From the NCBI GenBank assembly GCA_963682175.1, contig OY821786.1, forward strand, positions 35,581,501-35,645,500: a DNA stretch of 64,000 nucleotides, in the 5' to 3' direction. A program made the position numbers and the translations under genes. The number at the start of each line of letters is the position of its first letter. The first letter of the stretch is position 1. Positions 10,735 through 23,187 of this stretch are shown piece after piece. A model generated the notes under the pieces. The model did no database searches, was not told the DNA's origin, and saw only the letters and a list, made by a program, of their open reading frames with translations. Source of the stretch: Triglochin maritima (lineage: Eukaryota; Streptophyta; Magnoliopsida; Alismatales; Juncaginaceae).

Positions 10735-13700
10735 ATGCATTCGAAAATGCAAATAATATCTCACAATTTCCTTTCAACCACTTTCCTTCCTAATCGAAAA
10801 TCGTGTTTCACCTCTATCACAACCTCCCGAGTCCCTCCAATCACCAAAGAAAATGTCAACATGGACACAATTACCACTTCTTTGGAGGATTATCAATCTC
10901 TTTTCCTCTCCCAACGATCCGAAACGACCCAACTCGTTCCGCTTTCGCTTGTGAAAGGGGCGATTCCTAGTGATTTTCCTTTAGGAACTTACTATCTTGT
11001 CGGGCCAGGTATCTTCATAGACGATTGCGGCTCGAGTGTCAACCCTCTAGATGGGCATGGATATCTTCGTTCATTTGAATTCTCTGATCAGGAGGGATCG
11101 GTACATTACATGGCAAAATACATCGAGACAAAAGCGCTCGAGGAGGAGAGGGACGATCATACTGGAGAATGGAGGTTCACTTATCGTGGACCTTTCTCAT
11201 TGCTTAAAAAAGGAAGGAAATTTTGGAATGTTAGAGTGATGAAGAACGTTGCTAATACTAGCGTTGTGCGATGGGGAACACGATTGTTGTGCTTCTGGGA
11301 GGGTGGCGATCCATATGCGATCGTGCCCGAGACATTGAGTACTATAGGAGAATTCGATTTTTTTCGCAAAATTCAATCGACAACAAGAAATGAATTTGAT
11401 ATATATAGAAGTAGTAGGAAGTTTTGGAAAATGGGGTTGGATGTTGCAAGCATGCTCCTGAAGCCCATACTACATGGTATGTTCATGCCACAACAATAGA
11501 TCATTGTCATGGTTTAGTATATATAGCATTTATATGGAGTGTTTTGGCAAAGCAATGCAATTAAGTCAAATTAAAGTTTTAAGTTCTATGGTTCACTTTT
11601 GAGAAGTCACAAAAAAATGCAAAACAAATTAAGTCTCATTTTCTTTTAACTATATATATGATGTAGGGTTATTCAAGATGCCACATAAAAGAATATTGTC
11701 ACACTTCAAGATTGACTCACAAAGGAAGAGATTAATAATCCTCTCATGCAATGCTGAGGACATGCTTCTCCCAATTGCCAACTTCACATTCTATGGTAAT
11801 CTATATATATACATATATATTATTGACATATTTAAATCGTAGTATGCATGCATCAGACAGTACTATATATAATTAATTAGTTGTTAATTAAATGTGGTTT
11901 GTTGTTTGTGATGTTGTAGAGTTTGATGAAGAGTTTGAGTTGGTGCAGAAGAGGGAGTTCAGAATCGGAGATCACTTGATGATCCATGATTGGTCCTTCA
12001 CAAGTGATCATTATGTTGTTGTTGGCAATCGGGTCAAGCATGACATCACTGGTAAAACTTAAACATGATTATGGGTTTGTTTTGAAGGAGTTCGGCTAAA
12101 CCTTGTGTTTTACTTTTGTTGGTTATTGTCTTTTAAATAGTAATTCAAGAATTTTAGACCTACACTTAGATTTTTGCCTCAACCTTGATAATCCAGAAGA
12201 ATTAATACTTTTATAGAAACACTTCAAATAATTACAAATATCATCAAGTATTTGATAATTAGACTCATATATAGGTCGACCCGGAACAAATTTCCATGAA
12301 CCTTCAGAGCCAGTCAGCCAGGCTTGGAGCTGGAAGTTTCTCTAAAAGTGTTTATTTTTTAACTTAATTAAGTAAATAAATATTAGATACAAAAGTCTCA
12401 CGTGTTGTTAAAGATGCGACGTAAACCACATGCAATTTTAACAAAAGAACCACTTAAATTAGACTTAAAATATATATTTTTGTTAATAAAAATGTATTTA
12501 TAAAATTATCCTTGTTTAGAGAATCTATGGATGTTGATGCATTCCAACACATGTTAGGGTAAACTAACTCTTTTTGATATATATTGTGGTAACATTACAT
12601 GACAAAGATTTTAAGACATTCTAATTATTGCAGGATCATTACTGGCAGTGTTAGGTCAGACCCCAATGATGTCAGTGCTAAGAGTGAATCCAAGCCAGAC
12701 CACAACTCCAATCTATCTTCTTCCAAGATTCACTTCTGACCAGCAAAGGTTGACAAGAGATTGGAGGAAGACAGTTGATGTGCCATCACAACTGTGGGTA
12801 TTACACATTGGAAATGCTTTTGAGGAGGAAGATGAGGATGGTTTGAGGGTTGAATTTGTGGCATCTGCTTGCTCCTACCACTGGTTCAATTTCAACAAAA
12901 TGTTTGGTAAAAAATATTATTTATTACCTTTTGCTAAACCAAAAAAAAACAACAACCAATTGGCAACTATGTTTATGGTAATATTAAGTTTTTCTTCTTA
13001 ATTTACCTAAAAAGAAAACAAACAATTTAATTGAAACAAAGTTTATGATAAACATACATATTTAATTTTCTTAGCATATATATGTTTCCTGGTCTTTGAT
13101 ATTAGTGATATTTATATCCACATTAATTCTATTTTAGCCTTTGTCCATGATCCTCTTCAATGTGATAATATGTAAAAATCAAACATCTCAATTATCTTAT
13201 TTTGCACCAATACCATCCCTTTTAGCTGTATTTATGTTGGAATCTTCAAATTTGCTGTTTTTTTCTTTCAAAAACACAGTGTTAAATGCCTACATTCCAG
13301 TGTTTTTATACTAATAACATCTTGCCAAAAGAGGTACTTTACCATAAAAAATACACAACCATATAATTTTTGTACTATTGTTTTTTAAAAATATAAGCAT
13401 TAGAAGGAATCTTAGATAAATGGCATATTTGAGATACTTTAAAATTCGAGGTTATATGATGGTAACTCGAACTTAGAAAATATGGATACAAATGTGTCGA
13501 AGACTATTAATACCAAAAAACACTACATATAAGTGATTTAAGATAGATAACCTATCATGTTTTCTTTTGGCCAACAAATGAGGTGAGATACATATTTTCC
13601 CTATAAAGTGGTCTTTTATGTATATTCTTGTAAGCCTTAATTATTATTATTTTAATATTTTTACTCCTACGCAGGGTATGATTGGAAAAGTGTGGAGTTA

Positions 13701-15310
13701 GACCCTTCCTACATGAATGATGAAAAGGCATCACTACTTCCCCACTTGGTCAAAGTATATTATCTTTGCCCTTCACTAAAGTCTAGTTTAGTTTTATCAA
13801 TCATGGGCACATTGACTCATCACCCAATGTGAAAAATCACTTATAGGTCTCATGCATTCTTCTAGGTCACTCTTTCTTTTTCTTTTTTTTATATTGTTGA
13901 TTGGTTCATAGGAAGCTTTGATGTTTTCAAATTATCTTTAAGTTGGATTAGAATTTAAATCATTTTATGTATATTAAGGTGAAAACTCAAAGTTTGCAAA
14001 CTAAACACATCAAAGTGATACAATTTTTTTTCTTTGCTTTTGAATTTTCTTCCTAATCCCATTAATCAAATTTTAATTAAATTTAAATCTTTATCTTAGT
14101 AATTCATGGGCATTGACTGACAGATATCCATCAAACTGGACTTGGAAGGAAACCAAAGTCATTCCATAATATGTGATGCTTCAGTTAAATGGAAAAGGTC
14201 ATCAGACTTTCCAATGATCAATCCTGGCTTCTCCGGCCGGAGAAACACCTTTGTCTATGCTAGCACAACCACCTCGATGCGCCGATTTTTCCCACATTTT
14301 CCATTTGATAGCATGGTGAAGTTGAATTTGTCTGATGGGTCAGCAACAACATGGTATGCAGGCAAGCGACAGTTCATTGGAGAACCGATGTTTGTTTCCA
14401 CCGGAGATGGGGAGGAAGATGGCTACATTTTAGTAGTTGAGGTGAGAGTTGAAAAAACTTAGCATTATGTTGCATTGGTTCAAAGTATGTGTTACTTTGG
14501 AGTTTGGATGTCTTTAAAATGTTAAGATTCTCCCGGGTTAATGAGAAAGTTTGGTAATGAATCATAATTCTAACAAGTTTCATATTTTTTTGGACTTATT
14601 TGTGATATCTATAGTTAACAGGAGTTCGGATACAAATTGTCTATTTCACTTTCTATCCACTTTTTATATTAATTTTAAAATAGAATCTCACCATCATTAA
14701 AACAGATATTGCTATATTTTGGATTCTACTTTAGTATTTCTCAGAAATATTACCCTTTAAGCTTTGATTTTTAAACTTTATTTCTGGATTCCTTTCCTAT
14801 TTTAGTATCAAATATTTTTTAGTATATACAATCTCATGTTGCCAATTTCTACGTACCCACTGGTATTCCATTAAAATACCAACTTTCACTATAATACTTG
14901 TGACTATAAAATTTCCTGATTGTGAGGAATAGTGATAATAACTTAAAGGGAAGTACAACTAAATAAAGTTTTTGCATTGTGATGCGCAAATTTGACAATT
15001 TTTTGCATTGTAATTACCATAACTTACAGGAAAGGATCAACATACACTAGTCAATTTCTCCAATTTTATTTCTCCTTACCTAATTACAGAATTTTCTTGC
15101 TATTAATCTCCCACAGAAGGAATATATTTTTTGTTATTTTAATATTGTTTTCCATCTTTGCAGTATGCTGTTTGGGAGAAGAGGTGTTATCTTGTGATTT
15201 TGGATGCAAGGAGGGTTAATGGAAGTGAAGAAGCAGTTGTGGCAAAGCTCGAGGTTCCCAAACACTTGTCTTTTCCACTTGGCTTCCATGGTTTTTGGGC
15301 AAAAGCATAG
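10735..15310 (+). CDS. CCD7: Carotenoid cleavage dioxygenase 7 (strigolactone biosynthesis)
   Basis: Seven exons: 10735-11476, 11667-11795, 11920-12051, 12634-12906, 13675-13754, 14124-14441, 15164-15310. All introns are GT-AG and phases match, giving 606 residues; Arabidopsis CCD7/MAX3 is about 618. The first roughly 40 residues are Ser/Thr/Arg-rich, as in a plastid transit peptide. Segments such as DYQSLFLSQRSET, GTYYLVGPG and DGHGYLR identify CCD7 rather than CCD8, CCD1 or NCED. The four iron-binding histidines expected for the family are H260 (LSHFKID), H313 (MIHDW), H392 (VLHIGNAFEE) and H600 (GFHGFW). The enzyme cleaves 9-cis-beta-carotene at the 9',10' bond in the plastid, making the substrate for CCD8. 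No break is seen, so the gene should be functional. The start codon is the least certain point. Confidence 0.93.
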
Positions 15311-18300
15311 CTCACTTAATTTGATTCTCCACAAATACATGTGAACTTGATTTGAATGTATATATGTAAGCAAATGAAATATGTTATTAGTTGCAAACCA
15401 ACCTAATGAATACTTAGAAACAAATTCAGCTCAATTGGATAATTTTATACTTCATATAAAGTTTTTCAATATTGCTCGTAAGTACTTGTTGGTGAAAGTT
15501 GTAGTTCACTTCAAACTTGAAAGTTTATCATAATATCTTATTCTTTGTGTTGTCGTGTTGTGTAATCATATTATTGTATTATGGTCTTCCTTGGTTTGTC
15601 CTAATTGGATCACATGTGATCCAATACCGCGTAATTAGATTACATTCTCATAAATTGGATTCCATGCAATCAAATTATATTATTTAGTAACATTGGAATT
15701 CACTATAGGAATTGCAATCTAATTCGAAAAAATATTTGTAATTTAATAAATATGATAAATGTCCGAAAATGTTGTCGAAGCTCCGACATACTTCCGACGA
15801 TGTTGAGATTGGATTTTGACTATGTGACAAAGTTGAGGTGGGATTTCGACTATGCGACAATATTTGAGTAATTTGAAATGACTTGATTACGTTACAATGT
15901 AATTGGATTATGACCTTGAATGAGGTAATCCGATTACTTTGATGTGAGTGTAATTGGTACAATCTTCATTTTTTTCAACCAAACAAGGGAATTTAATCAA
16001 CCGTGTAATCATATTACATTACACCATTGATTACGGCGAACCAAACATAGCCTAAGATTTCATGAAAGTTATGCCCATGGGTCTGATTTAGACTAAATTG
16101 AGACCCCACCCAACCTCCTCAGTTCAACGAATATTGGACTTATAACTTGACCTAGCTTGTTGTTTGATCTGACTCGATCGCCCCGTCTTGATACATTTTT
16201 GTTAGGATAGTTTGTTGATTCTCTGTTGCTCCGTCTTCAACATAAATGCATATAATTCAGAGTTTTAGACCCATAAACAACGTCTAGAAGACTTGGGGTT
16301 GCACAAATGAGTGCGTCATAAGAGAGAAACATGGCGAGAGTCGTTTCTAATGTGTAGGCGCGTTTGGTTAATTTGAACGGTACCCATGGTACATAGTGAA
16401 AAAATGTGTGTTCTAAAAGTTTACTTTTATATGTCTTTTATTATGCATTGAATGTTTAAGTATTTTGTTCATTGAGCAATGTATTCATCTTTGAGAAGAG
16501 TTAAAGAAGATGCTCTTGATCCTTAACCATAGAGTTCTAAAAGATATGATTTACATAACTCAGAAATAATTCACAATCATGTTAATTAACATGAGTCATT
16601 AATTACCGAGATAAGATTGTCTTGTTGGTTAAGAAGTATTGTAGCTCTACAAGTACTTAACAACATGAGCATATGAACGAAATATTTTTCTTTATATATT
16701 GAATATACCTAATAAATGAAACATAATGGAATTGTGTTAATGTCATTAATATTTTCATTGTGTCTTTGAAACCTAATACATAAGACTTATATCTTTTCTA
16801 CATAAGAAGTATATAATTTAATTATTATCAAAGGCTATCATTGCACATAGTGATAAAGGTATTAATCGGTCATATATAACTTGTAAGTGAGAAAGTTATA
16901 TGTCAAAAGGTTATCATTATCTCTTTTGACTTGAATGATGATATTAAAGAGTCATTTGATAAAGTAAAGTTATAATGTACACAATTAAACTTATGTATAG
17001 TTACATATTTATAATTTGCTTAAAAGATCAAGAAATGAATATATAATACAAAGATGATGCATTACTACTTTCTTTAATATTCATAATATCATGCGGCAAT
17101 GGATAGACACAAGCGATATTATTATATATCACTAAATGGATCGTGTTCTGTACTAGTGAACAAAGCATCTCTGTTATTTGGGTAACTGTAATGTGTCGCT
17201 AGATACTGCTTACAATTTATGATATAAGATGTTTTATATCATTGTCAACGTAACTTAGATCCTCTTATATGTCATACCACAAAATTGCAAAACAATAAAT
17301 ATGATATTGTATTTTACGTAATGTATTAGTTTTCATATGATATGAAATGATATACATATGGTAAAATGATAAAACTAGTATGTCGTAATAATGACATGGT
17401 TAGAATAACAAATAAATTTGTATGAGATGTATATATATTATGGAATATACTGTTTTGACATAATATGTGGTAATGTATTACAAAATATAATGCGATCTGT
17501 AATATTATAATATATAAATTTGCTAAAATCTCAAACCTCAAATTGCAAAGGCAGAATCTTTGATCGTTTTTCGTGAACCGGTCGATCGAATTTTTCAGTA
17601 ACTTTTACGGTTGAAAACGGTCGACCGACGTGGAATTTTGTCCGGCTGAACTTTTTCAAAAACTTTTACTGCTCGGAAAAGTCGATCGATGTGTAACTTT
17701 GTTCTACCGAAATTATCATGAACTTTTCTTGGTAGCGAAACGATCGACCGACGTGACAAACAGTTTGACCAAAATCATCATGAACTTTTCTTGGTAACTA
17801 AACGGTCGACCCTTCGAGGCAGCGGTCGACTGCCAGTGTTAATTTTTAGAGGTGGTTACTAACTTAATGGAATGATTCACCCCATGTTTTGATTAGAAGA
17901 TGATGTGTCAAAATGTGATTAGTGGAGATAAAAACTACTATGGATCATGTGTGGTTGGTTTCATGAGATAGTTGTAAGAGCTTTCTATATAAATATTTTC
18001 TCCTTCCCTTTGACAAATATATAACAATAGAAAAATACAGTTTTTTCAATCTTCTTTGCATCCATCTATTTAATCTTTCTTAAATCAATTGAGGGTTTGT
18101 GACTAAGAGATTTAAGAATTTGGTGACATAGAAGGGTTATTAATTGAATTCATACCTTGCATTAGATTTGAATGATTAGCTTTGAGCATTCTAATCTTGT
18201 TTAGAGTTTGATGAACACTTGAAGAAAATTCCCGAGGTGATTCAAGGTGCAAATCGACTTCTGATTATTTAAAAGAATTTGACAATCCGTTTAGGTATGA

Positions 18301-19291
18301 TTTAACTTGTGCATTTTAATATTATGTACAATGCATCTTTATTAAAATGTTTTGTTTTAGTCTTGTACATGAAATATTGATCAAATATGAAATAGATCTT
18401 GCTTGTGTATTAAAAAAATACACTCAAGTATAGGACGAAATCCTACCCATAGTACCCAAAATGGAATCCCTCCTGTAGTTTGAGTAAGCTTTTGATGGTT
18501 GACATTTTGTATAAGAATCAAGAAGCTAACCCAAAGTAGTTTTTCCTACACTTCTCGCCGTAAGAACTAGTTTTGGGAAGTTACGAAAAAAACATTTGAA
18601 AATTCACTTCTAAGAATTCAAACTTCAAAATTTGATCTCTCACACTGAATGTGTACTCCAAGCGGTTCATCTACCAGACTACCACTTAGACCACTCTTAA
18701 CGGCTACTGTAGGTCTGCTGGCACTGTAGCACCTCAGAATGGTTTATTTATTTTAAATATTTAAATAATTATTTTAAAATTTATTTTAAATCGTTTTTAA
18801 ATTATTTTTTTATGAAAATTTGTTTTTTATTTGTTTATATTTTGTAAAAAAAATTAATATTTTTATGTTTTGTCCATAATTGATCCCCAAATGACGTGGA
18901 TGTGAGAAAATGTAGGACGCTTGAGTTATTTCTGAGTACGGTTAAGGAAAATTTGGGGGATTGATTTGAGCTGACGTGACAGAGAGATAAGCTGAAGTGA
19001 CTGAGAGAGAAAATCAAACGTCTGGAATGTGACGCCAATGGTCTTAGGTGAGAAAAAGTTGCGAATTCAATCATCATTCATCACCTTCTACTAACTTGTA
19101 ATATGTGGGATGCGGTCGGGCCATCGGGTCAAAAGACAATAATGACACGTGTCATCTACAACCCTACTAACAATCCACATGTCCATTGAATCATCGTCAT
19201 AACTCCAGCACCACTCAACAACCTTAAAATCAAAATCACAAAACTCCTCTTCTTCTCCGTCTCCAAAACCCAAAACCCATCTCTCCCCAAA
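15311..19291. other. Long intergenic region with degenerate repeats
   Basis: No gene is supported. 15590-16040 is rich in GTAATC/GATTAC inverted motifs and ends in AACCAAAC text common in plant MITEs, but clean terminal repeats are absent. 16400-17560 is very AT-rich. 17565-17835 is a tandem repeat described separately. 17980-18320 looks like LTR leader sequence: a TATATAAATA box near 17990, then an A-rich leader and a TTTAG|GTATG donor-like site near 18294. 18740-18870 is an almost pure A/T stretch. The 16.4-18.4 kb part may be a decayed LTR of a family different from copies A and B. Confidence 0.5.
17565..17835. repeat. About 60-bp tandem repeat containing GTCGACCG
   Basis: About four units of 60-65 bp read AAACGGTCGACCGACGTG..., then CCGAA..., TCATGAACTTTT, CTTGGTA. 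Full or near-full GGTCGACCG cores occur at about 17578, 17617, 17740 and 17802, with GTCGATCG in the unit between. It shares the palindrome with solo LTRs A and B, but the rest of the unit is different. Confidence 0.75.
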
Positions 19292-21878
19292 ATGGGTCCA
19301 AACCACCCCAATCCCCGCTTCTTCAAGGTCTTCCTCCCCGACCTCTGCTCCCACCGCCTGGTAAGCTCACATTCCCCTTATCAAACCCGCAAACCCCGCA
19401 AAAATCCTATCTTTAACGCACCAAAGTGATAAAGATTCGATTTTGAATTGAAAAAAAGTGGTGAGGACTCGATTTTGGATTGACCCTTTTCAGGAAATCG
19501 CGCCGGCGTTCCGGAAACACATCGCATTTCGCCTGCCCACCACCTGTTCGGTGTTGGGTCCTAGTGGGCACGCGTGGGCGATGGAGATGGTTGAGGACGG
19601 GCTCGGAGGCGTGTGGTTCGGAGGAGGGTGGGAGAGGTTTGCGAGGGACAATAGGTTGGGGGTTGGGGATTTCATGGTGTTTGAGTGGAGAGGGGAGAGG
19701 AGGTTTAAGGTGGTGGTGTTGGATCCAAGTGGTTGCGAGAAGGTTGAGGCGTTGGAGGCGCGGCCCAGTGTGGGGTGGGAGGCGGGTGCGGTGAGGGTTG
19801 GGAGGGAGTTGATTGTGGGGTTTGGTGGGGAGAGTGGGGGAATTGGGGTTGAGAGGGGTGGTGGTGCATTGGTTGAGAAGGGTGTGTTTGGAGCTCCAAA
19901 ACCCCAATGTGAGATCTCTTTTGCTTGCTAATTAATTACTTTTTTGTGTTTAAGTTTTGATCCGGTAGTTTTTACTGGGACGGTCAAAAACAGACACGAC
20001 ACGATATGATAACACGACTACCGGATATGGGTAGACATGCTTTTTTTACGTAGCATGTTTCCAAAGCCTTACCTCTAGGCTAACAAAGAGGGTGTTTCCA
20101 GTGGACCCATGATATGAAATGTAAAAGACTTACCTGCAATTCAACAATGCATACAATGTGCAGATATTGTAAGAGCCTTTTAATTTAGTCCATATGATCC
20201 AAAAACATGTCCAAAAGTACATACTTTGCTGATTAGTAACTTTGCGCCATATTCTGCACATGTAGTTTTTATCAGGAAACCGAACTGGACATAGCAGCAA
20301 GTCCACTGGTTTTATGGTTCACTAACTGGTGACGTTGTGTATTTTGTAAAATAAATTGGAAAAAGTGGGAATGACACGTAAAACTAGTAAAACTACGAAA
20401 GTATGAAACCATAACAAAAAAATAAAAGTAAATAAAAGAAATAAACATTGAACTAGTGGTTCAACTGGCGTCTGTAGTTTTTACACTCTATTCCAATGTA
20501 AGGAGGGTTTTTGATTGGTGTGATGTACGTCATAATCTTCACCGTCTACATGTTGGAGTCATAGTAGTCGGGCTGTGTAAGAAGAATAATAGTAAGAAAA
20601 GCTTGCAGGGTGACATTGAAGATAGTCCTACACTAGCTAATCAAGGAATATGTTTTACTTTTAAGATCATAAGTATCTGTATCATTGCACGCAGCACCAA
20701 TTAGCTTTAAGTTTGAATTTCTTCATTTTTAAGTGGTTCATAACCAATGACATAAACAATGAAAAGAACAAAAGTCTGGTAAGTTTAGTTTGTTCAATCA
20801 TCAATTATGCCTTCGATGTGGGGCTGCCCACCTTGTCAACATGTATGGTCCTTTCCATGACATCAATTAGCCTAGTTTTTTTTTGGAGAATTACAAACCC
20901 TGATCCCGAAGCATGAACTAGTATTTTGACATCAATTGACCACGTATTAGCAGTCTGTATATCTTGGAACAGTGCTAATTTGCATGAACTGTCAGCACGT
21001 AGCCTAGATTTTAGAATGTCAATTAACTAACCATTTAATACTTAATCTAGATTGTTCTGTTGTGTTTTTCATGTTGAAATTGTTGTAAACTGTGAACTCA
21101 AACGCTTGCTGACTTTCAAGTTTCAATTCATGGTGCACATTTGTTGTTGAAGCTTTTAGGGTATTATTGTCACGTCGTAGACCTGTCACGATGGAGGAAA
21201 TTCAAAGAGCCCGAGATGTGGCTGAATCATTCACATCAAATAATCCCTTCTTTGTTCGAGCCATCCGAAAATCTGATATTTATTTTCACCACAAAATGGT
21301 AAACATTTCCGCCTATATCATATATTCTTCTATGCTATAACGGAAATTCCTCCAAACCGTCTTGGAAACTAAAAACTCATCATTCTGTGTCAAGTGGGTG
21401 AGGCACATCATTATGAATCAATTTATCTTAGCCTCAAATCAATTCTTTTTTGTTGGTTTCTTGTGAAGCTCCTTGGGCTTCATAATCTTTACACCTTTAT
21501 CTACTTTGAACCTTTTATAAACTATGGAGCTTATTAATATACCATAGATTTCTCTTGTTAAGTATGGTGACATTTTTTTCCTGATTTTTCCAGTACGTCC
21601 CATCTCCATTCTCAAGAATCTATCTTCCAAAAGTATGCTCAAATATGATCCTCAGGATTCCTAATGGGAAGACATATGGAGTGCGGATCTACAACAAAAA
21701 TGGCAAAGGTCCATATATCACTGCAGGTTGGCGCACATTCACTGTTGAGAACAACCTGGAAGAATACGATGCATGTGTTTTTGAACTCATCAACAAACAT
21801 GAGTTCCAAGTTTACATCAACAGAGTGGTGGAGGAAATTACACCCGCGACATGGGCTTTCGTGAACAAATTAAGTTGA
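19292..21878 (+). CDS. Double B3-domain (REM/VRN1-like) DNA-binding protein, first tandem copy
   Basis: Model: exons 19292-19360, 19494-19908, 21153-21298, 21594-21878, giving about 304 residues with matching phases (0,1,0). A further small exon from about 20568 in the 1.2-kb intron is possible: its frame fits and it encodes a Lys-rich KKNNSKKSLQ linker. The start ATG gives PRFFKVFLPDL, the usual REM opening. The first B3 domain (roughly residues 8-110) has FRKHI and WERFARDNRL features. The second (from about 205 to the end) shows FSRIYLPK, GWRTF and DACVFELI. B3 domains bind DNA and the REM group acts in the nucleus in development. The exon of 146 bp has the same length and phase as in the next gene, showing tandem duplication. 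The first B3 exon is strikingly G-rich compared with the second gene. Confidence 0.78.
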
Positions 21879-22262
21879 GTGTGATTTGGTTCGTTAAGAT
21901 TATATTCCAGAAGTTCCAACGATTCGTTCGATAAGTCTGCAAATAAAGGGCAGGTAGAGCTCTTACTCTTGTTGCAGTGCATAACCGGAAGTGCAATAAT
22001 TGATGGCCAAGACTGAGAAAAGATGGATAAGACCGACCATAGACGTCGTTTGTATGTCGTGTTTATTTCATCAAGAGTTTGTTCTTTCAGTTCTCTCGTT
22101 CGAATAATTTCGTTAATAAAAGATGAGTCGAGCTGAATCCCTTCTGCAGCTTGTATTCTTATAGGTTTCTCGTCCGGCGACAAACGAGAAGAAAGGTATG
22201 CTGAGATTTTGTTCCTTCCGAAAAAAATGACGACCAAGACAGAGGGATTGAAAACTGAACTT
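21879..22262 (-). other. Minus-strand coding-like ORF tail-to-tail with the B3 gene
   Basis: A minus-strand frame is open from after a possible acceptor (TTAATTAG, near 22263) down past 21879 and overlaps the 3' end of the B3 gene, stopping at 21812. The unique part encodes about 125 residues with a hydrophobic start (PSVLVVIFFGRN), a charged middle (IIRTRELKEQTLDEI) and Cys/Trp residues. Composition is unlike the AT-rich surroundings, and no stop occurs in about 450 bp. I do not recognise the family. It could be an exon or remnant of a minus-strand gene, or a chance ORF. Confidence 0.33.
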
Positions 22263-23187
22263 GGTAGAGGCTAATTAAGTGTTCTTGGTTGCCTTGCGAT
22301 TCTTATGTACCTTCATGTAATAGTTTTTTTTAATCTTTGTGTATTTCTAATAAGATGCTGACGAACACTAATAACCTTTGTTCGAAATATGTTGCTTTAA
22401 TTTTTCTTTTTATATTATCGACTCAATGCCTTATGCAATAAGCACTGTTTGCCTTATGTATCTATATATTTAATTTTTTTTCTCTCTGTTTGCCTTCAGT
22501 TTTCACCAAAATTTTCGAACACAATTTTTTTATTTTTTATGACCAACTTATTATTGTTATCGACAATTGTGGAAGTTCATGTTATCCAAAAAATACAATA
22601 GTTCATAGTCGGCTTATAAAAAGTCAGCTATCAGTATAGGTATAACTTTACCTATTCAAAATTAAATGAACTTAATTTAATATTTGAAATTATTCAAATA
22701 TTTATAAAGTCTTCGTATTCAAAATTTCAATCGTGATGAATGACTTATTTAGAATTGATTTAGAAGGATCCTCAATGTTACTAATTCAAAATCATGAAAA
22801 AAATGAAAACGAATTATCTTGTCTTTCGGATGTGAAAATATATTTAATGTAAATGCATTTCAATTTCAAAGCCAAAAGATGTTAATTCGATTAGACAAAA
22901 ACAATTAATCACACATGCTTCTTTTGAGGACAAAATTGATGATAGATTTGAAATTTGAGGTTGATAATTAATTAGGTGTGGAGGTATGAATGACATATCA
23001 AAGTGACGAACCCATAACACGATTGATTAATTTGTGAGGAAGATGAATATGAATAGTTCAGGTGTGGTTGGTGCAATAATAAATATCTGTTTCAACTTCT
23101 CTTAACCAGCAAAAGAGTTGAGGCCTCTCACTAATTTATCTTATTTCTCTCTACTTCTCTTCTTCCATTTCTTCTTCTAACTAAGAC
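22263..23187. other. Intergenic, upstream of the second B3 gene
   Basis: AT-rich sequence without recognisable genes or repeats. CT-rich leader sequence at 23135-23180 probably belongs to the 5' UTR of the following gene. Confidence 0.5.

Noticed and set aside
15590..16045. Possible MITE with AACCAAAC-like ends
   Set aside because: The ends match only weakly when inverted and no target duplication could be found.
19413..19907. 164-codon minus-strand Pro-rich ORF
   Set aside because: It is the antisense shadow of the GC-rich first B3 exon.
21879..22262. Plastid or mitochondrial DNA insertion
   Set aside because: The translated frame did not match any organelle protein I could recall; left as unknown.
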